DNA from: Caballeronia insecticola
GTDB taxonomy: Bacteria > Pseudomonadota > Gammaproteobacteria > Burkholderiales > Burkholderiaceae
DNA: 64,000 nucleotides
Assembly: GCF_000402035.1 (NCBI RefSeq)
Contig: NC_021295.1
Location: 1 to 64,000 of the forward strand
Direction of reading: 5' to 3'
The translations under genes and the position numbers were made by a program. Shown here piece by piece: positions 34,568 to 44,397 of the stretch. Numbering within the stretch: the stretch's first letter is position 1; every line of letters starts with the position of its first letter. A model generated the notes under the pieces. It was not told where the DNA came from and searched no databases. It saw only the letters and a list, made by a program, of their open reading frames with translations.

Positions 34568-37150
34568 TTACTTGCCCGCGAAAGAGGGTCCGAGATCGTC
34601 GAGCGATCGCCTCAAGCCTTCCAGGTCAGGCTGATACCACCAGCTCTCGTGCTTGACACCGTGTTCAAGCGCCTGGTCCACCTCGGTCAGCGCCCTGGCG
34701 TGCTGGCCGCTTGCTGCCAACGCCTTCGCAAATTCACCGATGATCAATGGCATCGGTGCCAGATACCCGGTCTGGCGGATTCGATCAATCGATGACGCCA
34801 TCTCCAGAAGCTCGTCTGCCGTGAGGCGGCGATCCATTGCTTCGGCGATCCACGCCAGCGCGTCGCAACATGCCGACCAAATGCGCAGCCCGGCCCGGCG
34901 GCAACGAATCTCGAGCTCGCCCACCGCACGCACCAGCGCCTCCCGATTACGTTGCAGTATCGCGATGGGAATCGTCGCTTCGATGAGGATGTAGGCAATG
35001 GTGAGTTCATGGCCCGCCATGTTCGCTGTTTCCTCGGCGAGCTCAGCCTGCTGCAAACAATCTCCCGTCTCTCCGAGAAACCAGTTGACGCGTGCCAGGG
35101 ACGCCTGGATCGCTGCAATCTGATCAGTGCGTACGCCGGTGGTGGACCAGCGAAACTTCCTTATCTCTGATGTGCTCAAGGCGGCAATCAGTTCGTCGCG
35201 TGCCTCTGCGTGCTTGCCTGCATAGTGAAGGGTCAGTCCCATCACTCTGCAACCGAGTGCGACATGCAGCGGGGAAGCGATCCTTTGTGACTCTGAACGG
35301 AAGCGCAAGGCATAAGTCAGAGCTTGAGCGGGCTCGCCCGCATACAAGCTTCGATTCCACAATCCCCAGATGGCCCGTAAAAAATGACCGCTATCCTGGC
35401 TGGTTTGCGCGAGCAGGAGCGCTTCCTTCCAGGTCGACTCGACTTGCGTGCTCGGCCCTTGCGTATAGACCGCTGCCGACGCGTAGGCCGACAAGATTCC
35501 AAGACGAGCCTGCACCGGTCGGGCAGTGACGTTCGGGTTCTTGAGCGCATCAAGGGCAACGGATGCCCAGTGCTCGCATTCATCGAGCAAGGGCAATTCA
35601 AAGAGGACCGGGACTGCCGTGCCCGCCAGTTCGATGCCGATGTGCGCGCGCTCATCACGATCGAACGCCCACGACATGGCGGCTCGCATGTTGCCGATTT
35701 CAGCGCCCACCACGTGGTGAGCGGCGTCGACGCTGATCTGCTCCGATCGATAGGGGCCCTTGGCGAAGAAATCGCGGAAAAAAGAGGCGTGCGCCGCTGA
35801 CGCAGCCGGGGTCTCGCCGAGTTCGTCGAGACGCGAGCGAGCGTAAGCCTGCGCGCTTTCCAGCTGTCGAAACCGACGCGGGCTCGCACGGTCGATATGA
35901 AGAAGCGACTTCGTGACAAGCCCGGCCAGCGCCTGAACGGTCTCGGCCTCGGACACGCCGCGCCGGGTCATGAGCGCGCTCGCTGCTTCCAGCGAGAACC
36001 CGTCCACGAAGATGCCGGTCAGCCGAAACAACATCTGCTCCGTGGGCGACAGCAGGTTGTAGCTCCAATCGAACACGGCGCGCAATGTCTGATGTCGCGG
36101 TGGAAGATCCCGGGAACCGCCTCTCAGAATCGCGAACCGGTCGTCCAGGTGCATGCGCACCGTGTCCAATCCCAGTGCAGCGGATCTTGCCGCCGCGAGT
36201 TCGATAGCGAGCGGAAAACCTTCGAGGCGTCTACAGATCTCCCCGATAAGACCCAGGCTGGATTCGTCGATCTGAAACTCGGCGGACGAGCGACGTAGCC
36301 GATGCAAAAAGAGCTTCACCGCATCGGTCTCCACGACCTCTGCCTGAGGCGCCAAGGGCGCGGGGCAGGCAAGTGTGGGTACCGCGTACACCCTCTCTGA
36401 ATGAATTTGCAGCGGTTCGCGGCTCGTAGCCAGTACGCGTACCGACGGGTTGCCCAACGTCAGTGTTTGAGTGACGTATGCGGCGCTTTCGATCAAGTGC
36501 TCGCAGTTGTCCAGAATGATCAGACATGGGAAGTCGCGTAGTTTCCGCGCCAATTCTTCCACCGACAAGACGCTTCCCTTCAGCACGTCCGAAAAACTGG
36601 ACAGCAGCGCTTCCTTCAAATGGCGATCGCTCTGCAGAGGAGCAAGAGAGATGAATCGGATGCAGGGGAAAGCGGAGTCGAGAAGATGGCAGATTTCGAG
36701 CGCAAGGCTGGTCTTCCCGATGCCTCCGGCACCGGTCAGCGTAACAACCTGGCTCGACTCGAAGGAACTGAGGACCTCATGGACGGCCGAACTTCGTCCA
36801 AAGAGCCTGTCGACTGGCGGCAGATCGCTGGATCGCGCGAGGCGCTCTGAAGATGCTGTGTCCGGTTGGGGCAAAAGCATGTAGCCCAAGCCTGAAACCG
36901 TTCTCAGCAGATCGCGGGACGGCCCCAGCGCCCGCCGGAGCGCAACAATATGAACCTGCAGATTGTTCTCTTCGACGATTCGCTTCGGCCAGGCATGTTC
37001 GAGAAGCTTGTCTTTCGAGATCACCGTGCCGCGCGACGCGATGAGCGCCTCGAGGATCGCAAAGGCGCGGCTGCTCAACGAGCACGGGACGTCCTGCCGG
37101 AAAACCGTTCGCTCGGTAAGGCACACCTGCAAGGGACCAACATTGATCAT
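34568..37150 (-). CDS. Large AfsR/LAL-like regulator: winged helix, NB-ARC ATPase, helical repeats
   Basis: This 860-residue protein has an N-terminal OmpR-type winged helix (about residues 1-95; SKDKLLEHAWPKRIVEENNLQVHIVALRRALG), then a STAND/NB-ARC-type ATPase (about 110-400) with Walker A GAGGIGKTS, Walker B LIILDNCEHLIE and PLAIELAAARSAALG. A TPR-like helical C-terminus (about 480-850) follows. Such proteins are ATP-driven switches that assemble on ligand binding. The shorter protein at 37709 on the same strand has the same first two domains, so the two are related. Confidence 0.9.
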   Translation of the reverse strand: MINVGPLQVCLTERTVFRQDVPCSLSSRAFAILEALIASRGTVISKDKLLEHAWPKRIVEENNLQVHIVALRRALGPSRDLLRTVSGLGYMLLPQPDTASSERLARSSDLPPVDRLFGRSSAVHEVLSSFESSQVVTLTGAGGIGKTSLALEICHLLDSAFPCIRFISLAPLQSDRHLKEALLSSFSDVLKGSVLSVEELARKLRDFPCLIILDNCEHLIESAAYVTQTLTLGNPSVRVLATSREPLQIHSERVYAVPTLACPAPLAPQAEVVETDAVKLFLHRLRRSSAEFQIDESSLGLIGEICRRLEGFPLAIELAAARSAALGLDTVRMHLDDRFAILRGGSRDLPPRHQTLRAVFDWSYNLLSPTEQMLFRLTGIFVDGFSLEAASALMTRRGVSEAETVQALAGLVTKSLLHIDRASPRRFRQLESAQAYARSRLDELGETPAASAAHASFFRDFFAKGPYRSEQISVDAAHHVVGAEIGNMRAAMSWAFDRDERAHIGIELAGTAVPVLFELPLLDECEHWASVALDALKNPNVTARPVQARLGILSAYASAAVYTQGPSTQVESTWKEALLLAQTSQDSGHFLRAIWGLWNRSLYAGEPAQALTYALRFRSESQRIASPLHVALGCRVMGLTLHYAGKHAEARDELIAALSTSEIRKFRWSTTGVRTDQIAAIQASLARVNWFLGETGDCLQQAELAEETANMAGHELTIAYILIEATIPIAILQRNREALVRAVGELEIRCRRAGLRIWSACCDALAWIAEAMDRRLTADELLEMASSIDRIRQTGYLAPMPLIIGEFAKALAASGQHARALTEVDQALEHGVKHESWWYQPDLEGLRRSLDDLGPSFAGK

Positions 37151-37708
37151 CCGGCGTCCTGGCCGCGAAGCGTTAGTGACACAACTCTCTTTTCGGGTGC
37201 ATGGACCGACGCTTCAGGTCGTGCCGTCGTCCTTGATCGAGACCGCGCTTCTGTCATCGCGCAGATACATGGGGGCCGCACGGATCTGGTGCGAGACGGC
37301 GCGCCGAGATGGCATATCTGGCCGTTTCGCAGCGCGATAACGACAGCATCGAATTTTAAGGATTTTCAGCTTTCTTAGCTAACTTTTTAAAATACGGCTG
37401 ACGTGATACCGCGCTCGTGCGATTTCCAGCTTTTCGATGCGACACGCAGTGAAGAATTGACATCTGGAGGGCGATCGACATCCATCTGACGATCGCGTGT
37501 CACGCGATGGCTGGCGCGTCACGAGTGGCGAAATGTTCCCGCGCTCAGGAAGGACTTCCGTGAACGCCTCTGTTCAAGGTGGTCGGGCTTTGAAAATTGC
37601 TTGTGACTGGTTTTGGCGGCCAGCGCGTGCCGCGAGGGTTGTCGACTGTGGAGAGTCATCGCCAGAAGCGAGCGAACGCGAAAAAAAGCGGGGGCTCGCT
37701 CGTGAAGT
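37151..37708. other. Gap between the two AfsR-like genes, with a perfect palindrome
   Basis: No gene is visible in these 558 bp. ATCGCGTG-T-CACGCGAT at 37492-37508 is a perfect 8-bp dyad, 342 bp before the large regulator start. The segment around 37370-37400 is AT-rich. The gap should contain the large regulator's promoter. Confidence 0.4.
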
Positions 37709-39088
37709 CTAGCGAGCGTCGCGCTTTGGGGCATCTGCGGGCGGCAATACGCCTCGATGGCGCAAGAAGCGCTTGACGGTGCGTGGCATGCGATATGTCA
37801 CGGTGGCGCCATGGAGCGATCGAAGAAGCAGGCATCTATCTACAAGCCGGTCCAGCGCCGCGATCACGACTTCAAGAGAGCGCCTGGTTGCATCGACTAT
37901 TTCCTGAAGCCGAAGCGCATCCGCTTCCGCGTCGATGAATTTCATTAATACATCACGGTCGGCGTGGCTGGGTTCGACCCAGGTCCACAGGAACGTCGAG
38001 TCGAGCGAGCCATGGCGGCTTTCGACCATGCGCCGGACCCCGTGGGACGGAAGGGGGATGTCGCGCTCCAGTAGATAGCAGACGGAATCGATGCCGAGCA
38101 TCGCAGTGTAACGAGCAGCGAGTTCGATGGCGAGCGGAAGGCCGTCCATCTCCGTCACGATCGTGTGCGCCTTGGTGGCGAAGTCGTCGCCGATTTCGCT
38201 ATCTGGCGACAGCGTCTGCACTCGCGAGATGAACATCTCGACCGCGTCGTTCGGTTCGCCGTTCGAAGCCGAGGCTGAAAGGGCGGGTACCCGGATGACT
38301 GTTTCCATCGACGCATTGAGAGGCGCACGCGTCGTGAGGAGGAGTGCGGTGCGAGTCTCGTGCCTGAACGTGCTGCTGTCACGGATTGCCTGAAGCGCCG
38401 CATCGTGAGATCGATCGCAATCATCGAGTATCAGGATTTTATCGGGCCCATTGTCCGTGCGTTTGAGCAGTGCGGCCGAACCGAGCGTTTCGAGTGCCGC
38501 GCCGATGAGATCATATGCACTCTTTTGAGTGGAGGCGTCAGCGAGTGAGACATGGGCCACTTGAACACCGCGATCATGGACAAGTTTGCCCGCGGTTTCG
38601 ATTGCCAGTCGCGACTTTCCCACCCCTCCCGGCCCGGCAAGCGTGACAAGCAACTCATCTCGATCGAAGGCATCGAGCAGCCGGCCGATGCACCGTTCGC
38701 GACCAAAAAGCCGACCCTGCACCCCGGGAAGCACGAAGCCGGTTTGTGTAAGATCGGCTCCGGTTGAAGGCATGCCCGAAGATGAACGCTCGTTCAAGGC
38801 GTAAGGTTGCATCGAGATTCGATAGCCGCGACCGGAGACGGTCTGAATCAGGTCGCGATGCTCGCCGAGCATTCGACGGAGCTTGGAGACGTGGACCTGG
38901 ATGTTGTTCTTGTCGACGACCGTGCAGGGCCATACCTTGCCGAGTATCTCTTCGGTCGAAACCAGTTCGCCATTTGCATCGAGAAGCAACTGCAGGAGAT
39001 CGAACCCGGAACTACTGATGGGCAACCTCTCGCCGCGGCGCAGCACTTGACGCGTCTCGCGCAAGATTTCGAATTCACCGATCTTCAT
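37709..39088 (-). CDS. AfsR-like winged-helix regulator with ATPase domain, no helical repeat tail
   Basis: This 459-residue protein has an N-terminal OmpR-type winged helix (STEEILGKVWPCTVVDKNNIQVHVSKLRRMLG) and an ATPase with Walker A GPGGVGKSR near residue 160 and a Walker B-like ILILDDCDRSH, then LPLAIELAARYTAMLG. It ends soon after the ATPase with an Arg-rich tail, so it lacks the repeat region of its 860-residue neighbour. The ATG at 39088 is chosen because the family begins here (MKIGEFEIL); an ATG 54 bp upstream gives an unlikely Cys/Leu-rich extension. Confidence 0.88.
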   Translation of the reverse strand: MKIGEFEILRETRQVLRRGERLPISSSGFDLLQLLLDANGELVSTEEILGKVWPCTVVDKNNIQVHVSKLRRMLGEHRDLIQTVSGRGYRISMQPYALNERSSSGMPSTGADLTQTGFVLPGVQGRLFGRERCIGRLLDAFDRDELLVTLAGPGGVGKSRLAIETAGKLVHDRGVQVAHVSLADASTQKSAYDLIGAALETLGSAALLKRTDNGPDKILILDDCDRSHDAALQAIRDSSTFRHETRTALLLTTRAPLNASMETVIRVPALSASASNGEPNDAVEMFISRVQTLSPDSEIGDDFATKAHTIVTEMDGLPLAIELAARYTAMLGIDSVCYLLERDIPLPSHGVRRMVESRHGSLDSTFLWTWVEPSHADRDVLMKFIDAEADALRLQEIVDATRRSLEVVIAALDRLVDRCLLLRSLHGATVTYRMPRTVKRFLRHRGVLPPADAPKRDAR

Positions 39089-39718
39089 CCGGCATCTCAA
39101 TAGGCAAACAGCCGTGACAACGTTTCGGAGGAGGCATCTCAAGGAGCCTCACGCGCCTCGGCGAGCTTTAGTCCGACCGCCTGCATCGAATAGCAGCACC
39201 CCTATGACCTTCATCTTGCATCTAAGCTCACAATTAAGAAGCTTTCAGCGGATCACAAGGAAATAAAGGGGTGTTTCGACAATACTTACAGTATTGATTC
39301 GAAACCGTACGGAGAGCCGCCCGCTTGCATGCGTGACGACCGATTCTTTTCTTGTGTTGCCCATCGAAACGATAAGGCGGGAAAGCTCGGCATCTATCGT
39401 CTATTCGGACTATTCTACCGAGTATGGAGCAAAACCAAAAGCATAAGCGGAGCGTATTCTTACGAGTAGAGGATAGCTGTTATCTTGATTCTGTTGGCGT
39501 AAGATGGTTTTGCAAGCTGCCAATGCGTTCTAAGCGCGGGAAAACCATGTCGGTTGGTACTCCCCGATGCGCCTGCGAATTTTCAGACGGATCGGCCGGT
39601 AAGAACAGGCGATCCTCTGAGCCAGTTGAGCGAGGGAGCAAACATGCTACGGACGGCGGCACAGCCATCGTAATCGTATCGCAGGGATGGTCGGACACAT
39701 TTCCGGAAGGAATTTGAA
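39089..39718. other. Divergent gap between AfsR-like gene and sensor kinase
   Basis: These 630 bp are lower in GC than the flanks and hold no convincing gene. The strongest structure is the nested dyad at 39274-39304. The promoters of both divergent genes should lie here. Confidence 0.4.
39274..39304. promoter_or_regulatory. Nested dyad CAATACT-TAC-AGTATTG
   Basis: CAATACT (39280-39286) and AGTATTG (39290-39296) form a perfect 7-bp dyad with a 3-bp centre. Outer arms TTTCGA (39274-39279) and TCGAAA (39299-39304) extend it with a 2-base offset. The inner CAATAC/GTATTG arms recur at 24186-24201. It is a candidate operator for one of the flanking regulators. Confidence 0.5.
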
Positions 39719-42373
39719 ATGTCGCGACGCACAAACAGAGAGGTAGCCATGCAATCGGTCGAGACCCGTCGGCCGGAGACCGCGTTCACGCTTCGGGATG
39801 AACCCCGGCTTGGTGGCGAATCCTCGGGAGAGCCGCGCCTCAATCCTGACGTCAGATCAGCAGATCGTCTCGATCAGCTGGCGGAGATGCTTCTTCCGTC
39901 GAGTCCGCATCCAGGCGGGGATATGGCCGATGCCCTTCGGACATTGTTCCGGTGTCTGATCGAAGCATTCAAGGTCGATCTGGTAGCGCTCCGAGTAGAG
40001 AACGCCTCAGGTGGTCGGTTCATCGAGATCGTGGAGCACGGAACAGAGGGCGATCGTGTTGCCGCGACCGGCGAACGACAATCTTTCGTCGACTTCCTGG
40101 AGACGGAGGACGCTTCAGCGTACCCGGCGCGCAACCCCCGCGGCGAAGTCATTTCGCGTATTTTCCAGGCGAAACTGAACATCGGCGCAATGCGAGGTGT
40201 ATTCGTCGTCGACGCCGGATCGCAGCATGCGCGTGACGCGACCGAAGTGCTCGCGTTTCGACTCACCGCACGAAAAATAGAGAAGGATATCCGCGACGAG
40301 TTGAGTCATCGGTCGGCGCGCGTGAGCTTTGCCCGGGCGGTGGCGCGGGGCGGCACAAGCTCGGTTGCGCTGGCGGCCAAGGAAGGTCTGCTCGTCGATC
40401 AGTTTCATGGCCGGCGGAACATGGCTCCCGTCCCGGCGCGCAACCGGTACGTGAAGGGGCGCGGGGACCAGCGCCTGCGGCAAATGTTCGACCTGGTGCC
40501 GATCATGGCGTGGAGCAGTTTTCCCGACGGCACATGTGAATTTCTAAACAGGTTCCACAGCGAATATACCGGCATGAGCGCCGCGCAATCGCGGCAATGG
40601 GGCTGGCAAAAGGCCATGCATCCCCACGACCTGGCGCACCGCATGGAGAAGTGGCGCGAGTCTCTCCATTCCGGGCAACCGAGCGAAGCCGAAGTTAGAA
40701 TCCGCCGCCATGACGGGATCTATCGATGGTTCCTGCTGCGTATCGAGCCATTTCACGATGCCTCGGGAGAAATCGTGCGCTGGTATGGCGCGGGGACCGA
40801 CATCGAGGACAGAAAGCGTGCCGAAGAGAACTGGGCCGCCAGTGAGAAGCGGCTGAGTCTTATCGTCAACACGATTCCCATGCTGATCTGGTCATGCCGG
40901 ACAACGGGCGACGCCGATTTCTTCAATGACCAGTGGTACAAATACACTGAGCTTACGCCCGCCCAGAGTGGTGGCTGGGGATGGATGAGCGCGCTCCACC
41001 ATGATGATCTGCAACGCGTTACCCAACATTGGCGCACCGTGCTCAGCATGGCGGAGCAAGACGATGTCGGAACCGAAGTGCGATTCAGGGGAAAGGACGG
41101 TGATTACCGCTGGTTCTGGTTGAGAGCGAGCGCGATGCGCGATGAGGTCGGCGTAATCAAGCGATGGTATCTCACCAGTATCAACATCCATGATCGCAAG
41201 CTTGCCGAAGAGTGTGTGCGACGCAGCGAAGCGTTGTTGGCAGAGGCGCAACGGCTCACCGGATTAGGGATTTTCTCCTGGCATGCGGGTTCGAACTCCG
41301 TGACGCTGTGTGACCAGTTGTACAGCATCTTTGGATTCGAACCTGGAACGCGGGTCGACAGATCCATGATCGAAGGACGCGTGCATCCTGACGACAAACC
41401 TTTCGTCTTCGATGGAATCAGTCAGAAAAAACGCGGAGGGAAGAATTTCGAGGAGAAACTTCGAATTCTCATGCCGGACGGATCGACCAAGTACTTGCAC
41501 TACTGCATTTACGATACGACGGGTCCGACCGGGAAAATCGAATACATCGGCACGGTTCAGGACGTAACCGAGCAGCACCTTGCAACCGAAGCGCTCACGC
41601 AAGCGCGCGTGGAACTCGCGCAAGCGGTCAGGGCCAGCAGCCTGGGAGTGCTTACAGCGTCCATAGCGCATGAGGTGAACCAGCCGCTGGCGGGCATCCT
41701 CACAAACGCCAACACGTGTCTGCGAATGTTGAGCAGCGTGCCGCCGAACGTGGATGGCGCGGTAGAGACGGCAAGGCGAACCATACGTGACGGAAAGCGG
41801 GCGGCCGCAGTGATTTGCCGGTTGAGAGAATTGTTCAGTCACAAGGAAATCAACGCGAGCTGGTGGGATCTTCGCTCCGCGACACATGAAGTGATCGAAC
41901 TCATCCAGAGCGAGGTTCGCAAGAATCGAATTCTGGTGAGGGAACTGCACGACCGTCAAATCCCGCTGGTCAAGGGAGACAGGATTCAGCTGCAGCAAGT
42001 CCTCATGAATCTCGTACGGAACGCGATCGATGCCATCAAGATGGCGGACGGTTCGGGGCCGCGAATCGTCATCGTCGAAAGCCTTTACAAGGAAGGTCGC
42101 GCACATCTCACGGTGCAAGACTCAGGCGTCGGGTTCGAAGCCGGTGCGATCGACAAGCTGTTTGATCCTTTCTACAGTACGAAGGAGGATGGCATGGGCA
42201 TCGGGCTGTCGGTGAGCCGATGGATCGTGCGAGCCCATGGCGGCGATCTTTGGGCGAGCTCGAACGAAAGACGCGGAGCGACGTTCGGATTCTCGATTCC
42301 GTGTCAGTCTTCGTCGAGCAACGAAAACGAGGCCAGCGAAGTCGAGCCGGAACGGCCGAAACCAATACTTTAG
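39719..42373 (+). CDS. PAS-domain sensor histidine kinase
   Basis: This 884-residue kinase has no clear transmembrane segment and is probably cytoplasmic. After an N-terminal region with GAF-like character (about 60-190) come three PAS/PAC repeats (about 255-370, 380-495, 505-620). The HisKA domain has phosphoacceptor His651 in SIAHEVNQPL, and the HATPase domain (about 690-865) has NLVRNAIDA, DSGVGF and GMGIGLS. The H-box and layout resemble FixL/DctB-type kinases. AAGGAA precedes the ATG. Two response regulators follow in the same direction, forming a likely signalling operon. Confidence 0.93.
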   Translation: MSRRTNREVAMQSVETRRPETAFTLRDEPRLGGESSGEPRLNPDVRSADRLDQLAEMLLPSSPHPGGDMADALRTLFRCLIEAFKVDLVALRVENASGGRFIEIVEHGTEGDRVAATGERQSFVDFLETEDASAYPARNPRGEVISRIFQAKLNIGAMRGVFVVDAGSQHARDATEVLAFRLTARKIEKDIRDELSHRSARVSFARAVARGGTSSVALAAKEGLLVDQFHGRRNMAPVPARNRYVKGRGDQRLRQMFDLVPIMAWSSFPDGTCEFLNRFHSEYTGMSAAQSRQWGWQKAMHPHDLAHRMEKWRESLHSGQPSEAEVRIRRHDGIYRWFLLRIEPFHDASGEIVRWYGAGTDIEDRKRAEENWAASEKRLSLIVNTIPMLIWSCRTTGDADFFNDQWYKYTELTPAQSGGWGWMSALHHDDLQRVTQHWRTVLSMAEQDDVGTEVRFRGKDGDYRWFWLRASAMRDEVGVIKRWYLTSINIHDRKLAEECVRRSEALLAEAQRLTGLGIFSWHAGSNSVTLCDQLYSIFGFEPGTRVDRSMIEGRVHPDDKPFVFDGISQKKRGGKNFEEKLRILMPDGSTKYLHYCIYDTTGPTGKIEYIGTVQDVTEQHLATEALTQARVELAQAVRASSLGVLTASIAHEVNQPLAGILTNANTCLRMLSSVPPNVDGAVETARRTIRDGKRAAAVICRLRELFSHKEINASWWDLRSATHEVIELIQSEVRKNRILVRELHDRQIPLVKGDRIQLQQVLMNLVRNAIDAIKMADGSGPRIVIVESLYKEGRAHLTVQDSGVGFEAGAIDKLFDPFYSTKEDGMGIGLSVSRWIVRAHGGDLWASSNERRGATFGFSIPCQSSSSNENEASEVEPERPKPIL

Positions 42374-42518
42374 TCTGATAGGCGAAAGAACCAGTGCGGG
42401 CTATCTTCATCAGTGCTTCCCGGAAAGAACGACGTATTGAATGACTGCAACGCAGCGGCGACTCGGCATTTCTTATCGCCGATCTGCGCCTCCGGTCTGC
42501 TCGCGATGGGACTGCTCC

Positions 42519-42899
42519 ATGGAAAAGCGGCTACTTGTATCTGTGGTCGATGATGACGAGTCGGTGCGAGAGTCGCTACCCGATCTCTTGTGGGAGATGG
42601 GGTTCGAGCCTTGCGCATTCGCGTCAGCGGAGGAATTCCTTGAGTCCGGATCGGTGGAAAAGACGAAGTGCCTGATCCTGGACATCAAGATGCCGGGCAT
42701 GAGCGGACCCGAATTGGCATCGACCCTGAGGGCGAGGGGCATCTTCATCCCGGTCATATTCATAACGGCTAACGACCGGAACATTTATCGCATGGACGTG
42801 GTTGCCGAGCATGCGGTAGCTTGTCTTTACAAACCTTTCAGTGACGAGGATTTATACAACGCGTTACTGGAGGCAGGTAAGAGAGGCGAAGGGAATTGA
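42519..42899 (+). CDS. Response regulator, receiver domain only
   Basis: This 126-residue REC protein has the acidic pair in VVDDDES, the phosphoacceptor Asp in LILDIKMPG, a Thr/Ser switch (IFITAND) and Lys in YKPFSDED. No output domain follows, so it may act as a phosphate sink or a partner-binding switch in a relay. An ATG at 42519 is preferred, since the 26 residues upstream are atypical for REC. It lies between the kinase and the FixJ-type regulator. Confidence 0.88.
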   Translation: MEKRLLVSVVDDDESVRESLPDLLWEMGFEPCAFASAEEFLESGSVEKTKCLILDIKMPGMSGPELASTLRARGIFIPVIFITANDRNIYRMDVVAEHAVACLYKPFSDEDLYNALLEAGKRGEGN

Positions 42900-42921
42900 T
42901 TTCAACAACTTGGTGAAGATC

Positions 42922-43578
42922 ATGAACATGACATCGGCAGACGTAAACACCGGGACATCGGCGCGACCGACGGTCTTGCCACCCATGGTCTTCATTGTCG
43001 ACGATGACATTTCCATACGCGAGTCGCTCGAGCCTTTCATGCGGCACGAGGGCTTCGACGTCAAGACCTTCAGCAGCGCGAGTTCGTTCCTGGAACATCC
43101 TCCCATTCAAGGCCCGGGCTGCGTCATTCTTGACATTGCCATGCCGGGGTTGAGCGGCCTCGAGTTGCAGAGCGCGCTGGTGGTCGACCGGCCGGCCATG
43201 CCGATCATCTTTTTGACCGGCAGCGAAGACCCGCCAACGATAGTTCGAGCGATGAAGGCAGGCGCCGTGGAGTTCCTGACCAAGCCGTTCGACGATGAAG
43301 CGCTGCTCGATGCGGTCAAGTCAGCGGTCGAACGCAGTAAGACTTTGGTGCGCAACGAGTGCCGCAAGACCCGCATACGAAGGCGCTACGGTGATCTGAC
43401 GCGGCGTGAACGCGAGGTCATGTCTCTGGTGATGCAAGGGAAGTTGAACCGCGACATCGGTCAGGATCTCGGCATCACCGAAATCACGGTCAAGGCACAT
43501 CGAGGTCAGGTGATGCGAAAGATGGAGGCCGCGTCACTCGCGGAATTGATTCACATGGCTGCGGATGCCGGAATTTGA
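42922..43578 (+). CDS. FixJ/NarL-type response regulator
   Basis: This 218-residue regulator has an N-terminal REC domain (DDDIS, phospho-Asp in VILDIAMPG, LTGSED, TKPFDDE) and a C-terminal LuxR-type helix-turn-helix (LTRREREVMSLVMQGKLNRDIGQDLGITEITVKAH). It is the DNA-binding output of the kinase at 39719. The start at 42922 has GGTGAAG upstream; the gene begins 22 bp after the REC-only gene. Confidence 0.92.
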   Translation: MNMTSADVNTGTSARPTVLPPMVFIVDDDISIRESLEPFMRHEGFDVKTFSSASSFLEHPPIQGPGCVILDIAMPGLSGLELQSALVVDRPAMPIIFLTGSEDPPTIVRAMKAGAVEFLTKPFDDEALLDAVKSAVERSKTLVRNECRKTRIRRRYGDLTRREREVMSLVMQGKLNRDIGQDLGITEITVKAHRGQVMRKMEAASLAELIHMAADAGI

Positions 43579-43690
43579 CCGGGGGTGACGAGCGCAGGCT
43601 GCAGCCAACCAATGTCTTCGCAGCCCGCGCGCAATTGTCCCGGATATATGTGTATCTACACTAACAACCACGACAAAAAGCGCCTGATCC

Positions 43691-44278
43691 CTATGCGGCC
43701 GACGTCACGCTCTTTCGCGAAGCAAACAGCGCGATCAACTCCGAAGAGACGGCGTTCAAGATCTGGCGAGAAAGCTTGGGATCCGGGACGGCGCGAGCCA
43801 GGCCCAAAGCGCCAACCATGGCGCTGTATATGAGGATTGCCTTCGCTCGCTTGCTTCCCTCGGTTTCCTCGGGCAATTTGCCCTCCAAAGATGCCAGGCT
43901 GGCTTCGAGTCGTTCGGCGTAGACTTCGCGCGCGTCTTCGGTGCTTCGTGCGATATCGTTGATCAACGACGAGATCGGGCATCCGTTGGCAAAGTCATCG
44001 CGGTGGTCTTCCGAAAGATAGGCCTGAATGCTCTTCTTGAGCGTAGGCTGAGCGGTCAGCACCGAGTCTTCCATTTCCTGGCAGGCAGCCCCCATGGCCT
44101 CGACTACCAGGTCGTCACGCGTGGCGAAGTGCTTGTAGAAGCCGCCAACCGTCATTCCCGCTTCTTTCATCACGTCCGCGACACTGATACCTTCGAGACC
44201 GAGTTCACGAAAGCGCCGTGAGGCGACGTCTAAAATTCGCTGATGCGACTCAGCCTTTTCTGCTTGGGAATACCCCAT
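43691..44278 (-). CDS. TetR-family transcriptional regulator
   Basis: This 195-residue repressor has the TetR helix-turn-helix in residues 10-60 (ILDVASRRFRELGLEGISVADVMKEAGMTVGGFYKHFATRDDLV) and a C-terminal helical domain with GCPISSLINDIARS, typical of the TetR_C subgroup near NemR/AcrR-like electrophile sensors. Two perfect inverted repeats lie upstream (44335-44397). It shares its layout with the TetR proteins at 55716 and 61533. No exporter is adjacent, so its target is unclear. Confidence 0.9.
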   Translation of the reverse strand: MGYSQAEKAESHQRILDVASRRFRELGLEGISVADVMKEAGMTVGGFYKHFATRDDLVVEAMGAACQEMEDSVLTAQPTLKKSIQAYLSEDHRDDFANGCPISSLINDIARSTEDAREVYAERLEASLASLEGKLPEETEGSKRAKAILIYSAMVGALGLARAVPDPKLSRQILNAVSSELIALFASRKSVTSAA

Positions 44279-44334
44279 GATTTACTCTCCTCAGCGCAAC
44301 CGGCTGTAGTGAAACATGATAATCCACATTGCCC

Positions 44335-44397
44335 ATTCTCGCAGGTCCTGGGCGAGAATTGCAGCCATGATGCGTCAAATAACTAGGGGCGCATCAT
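44335..44397. promoter_or_regulatory. Two perfect dyads upstream of the TetR gene
   Basis: ATTCTCGC-N9-GCGAGAAT (44335-44359) and ATGATGCG-N15-CGCATCAT (44367-44397) both have 8-bp perfect arms. They lie 57 and 89 bp before the start at 44278, suiting autoregulatory operators. The rest of the gap to 44845 shows no gene. Confidence 0.5.
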
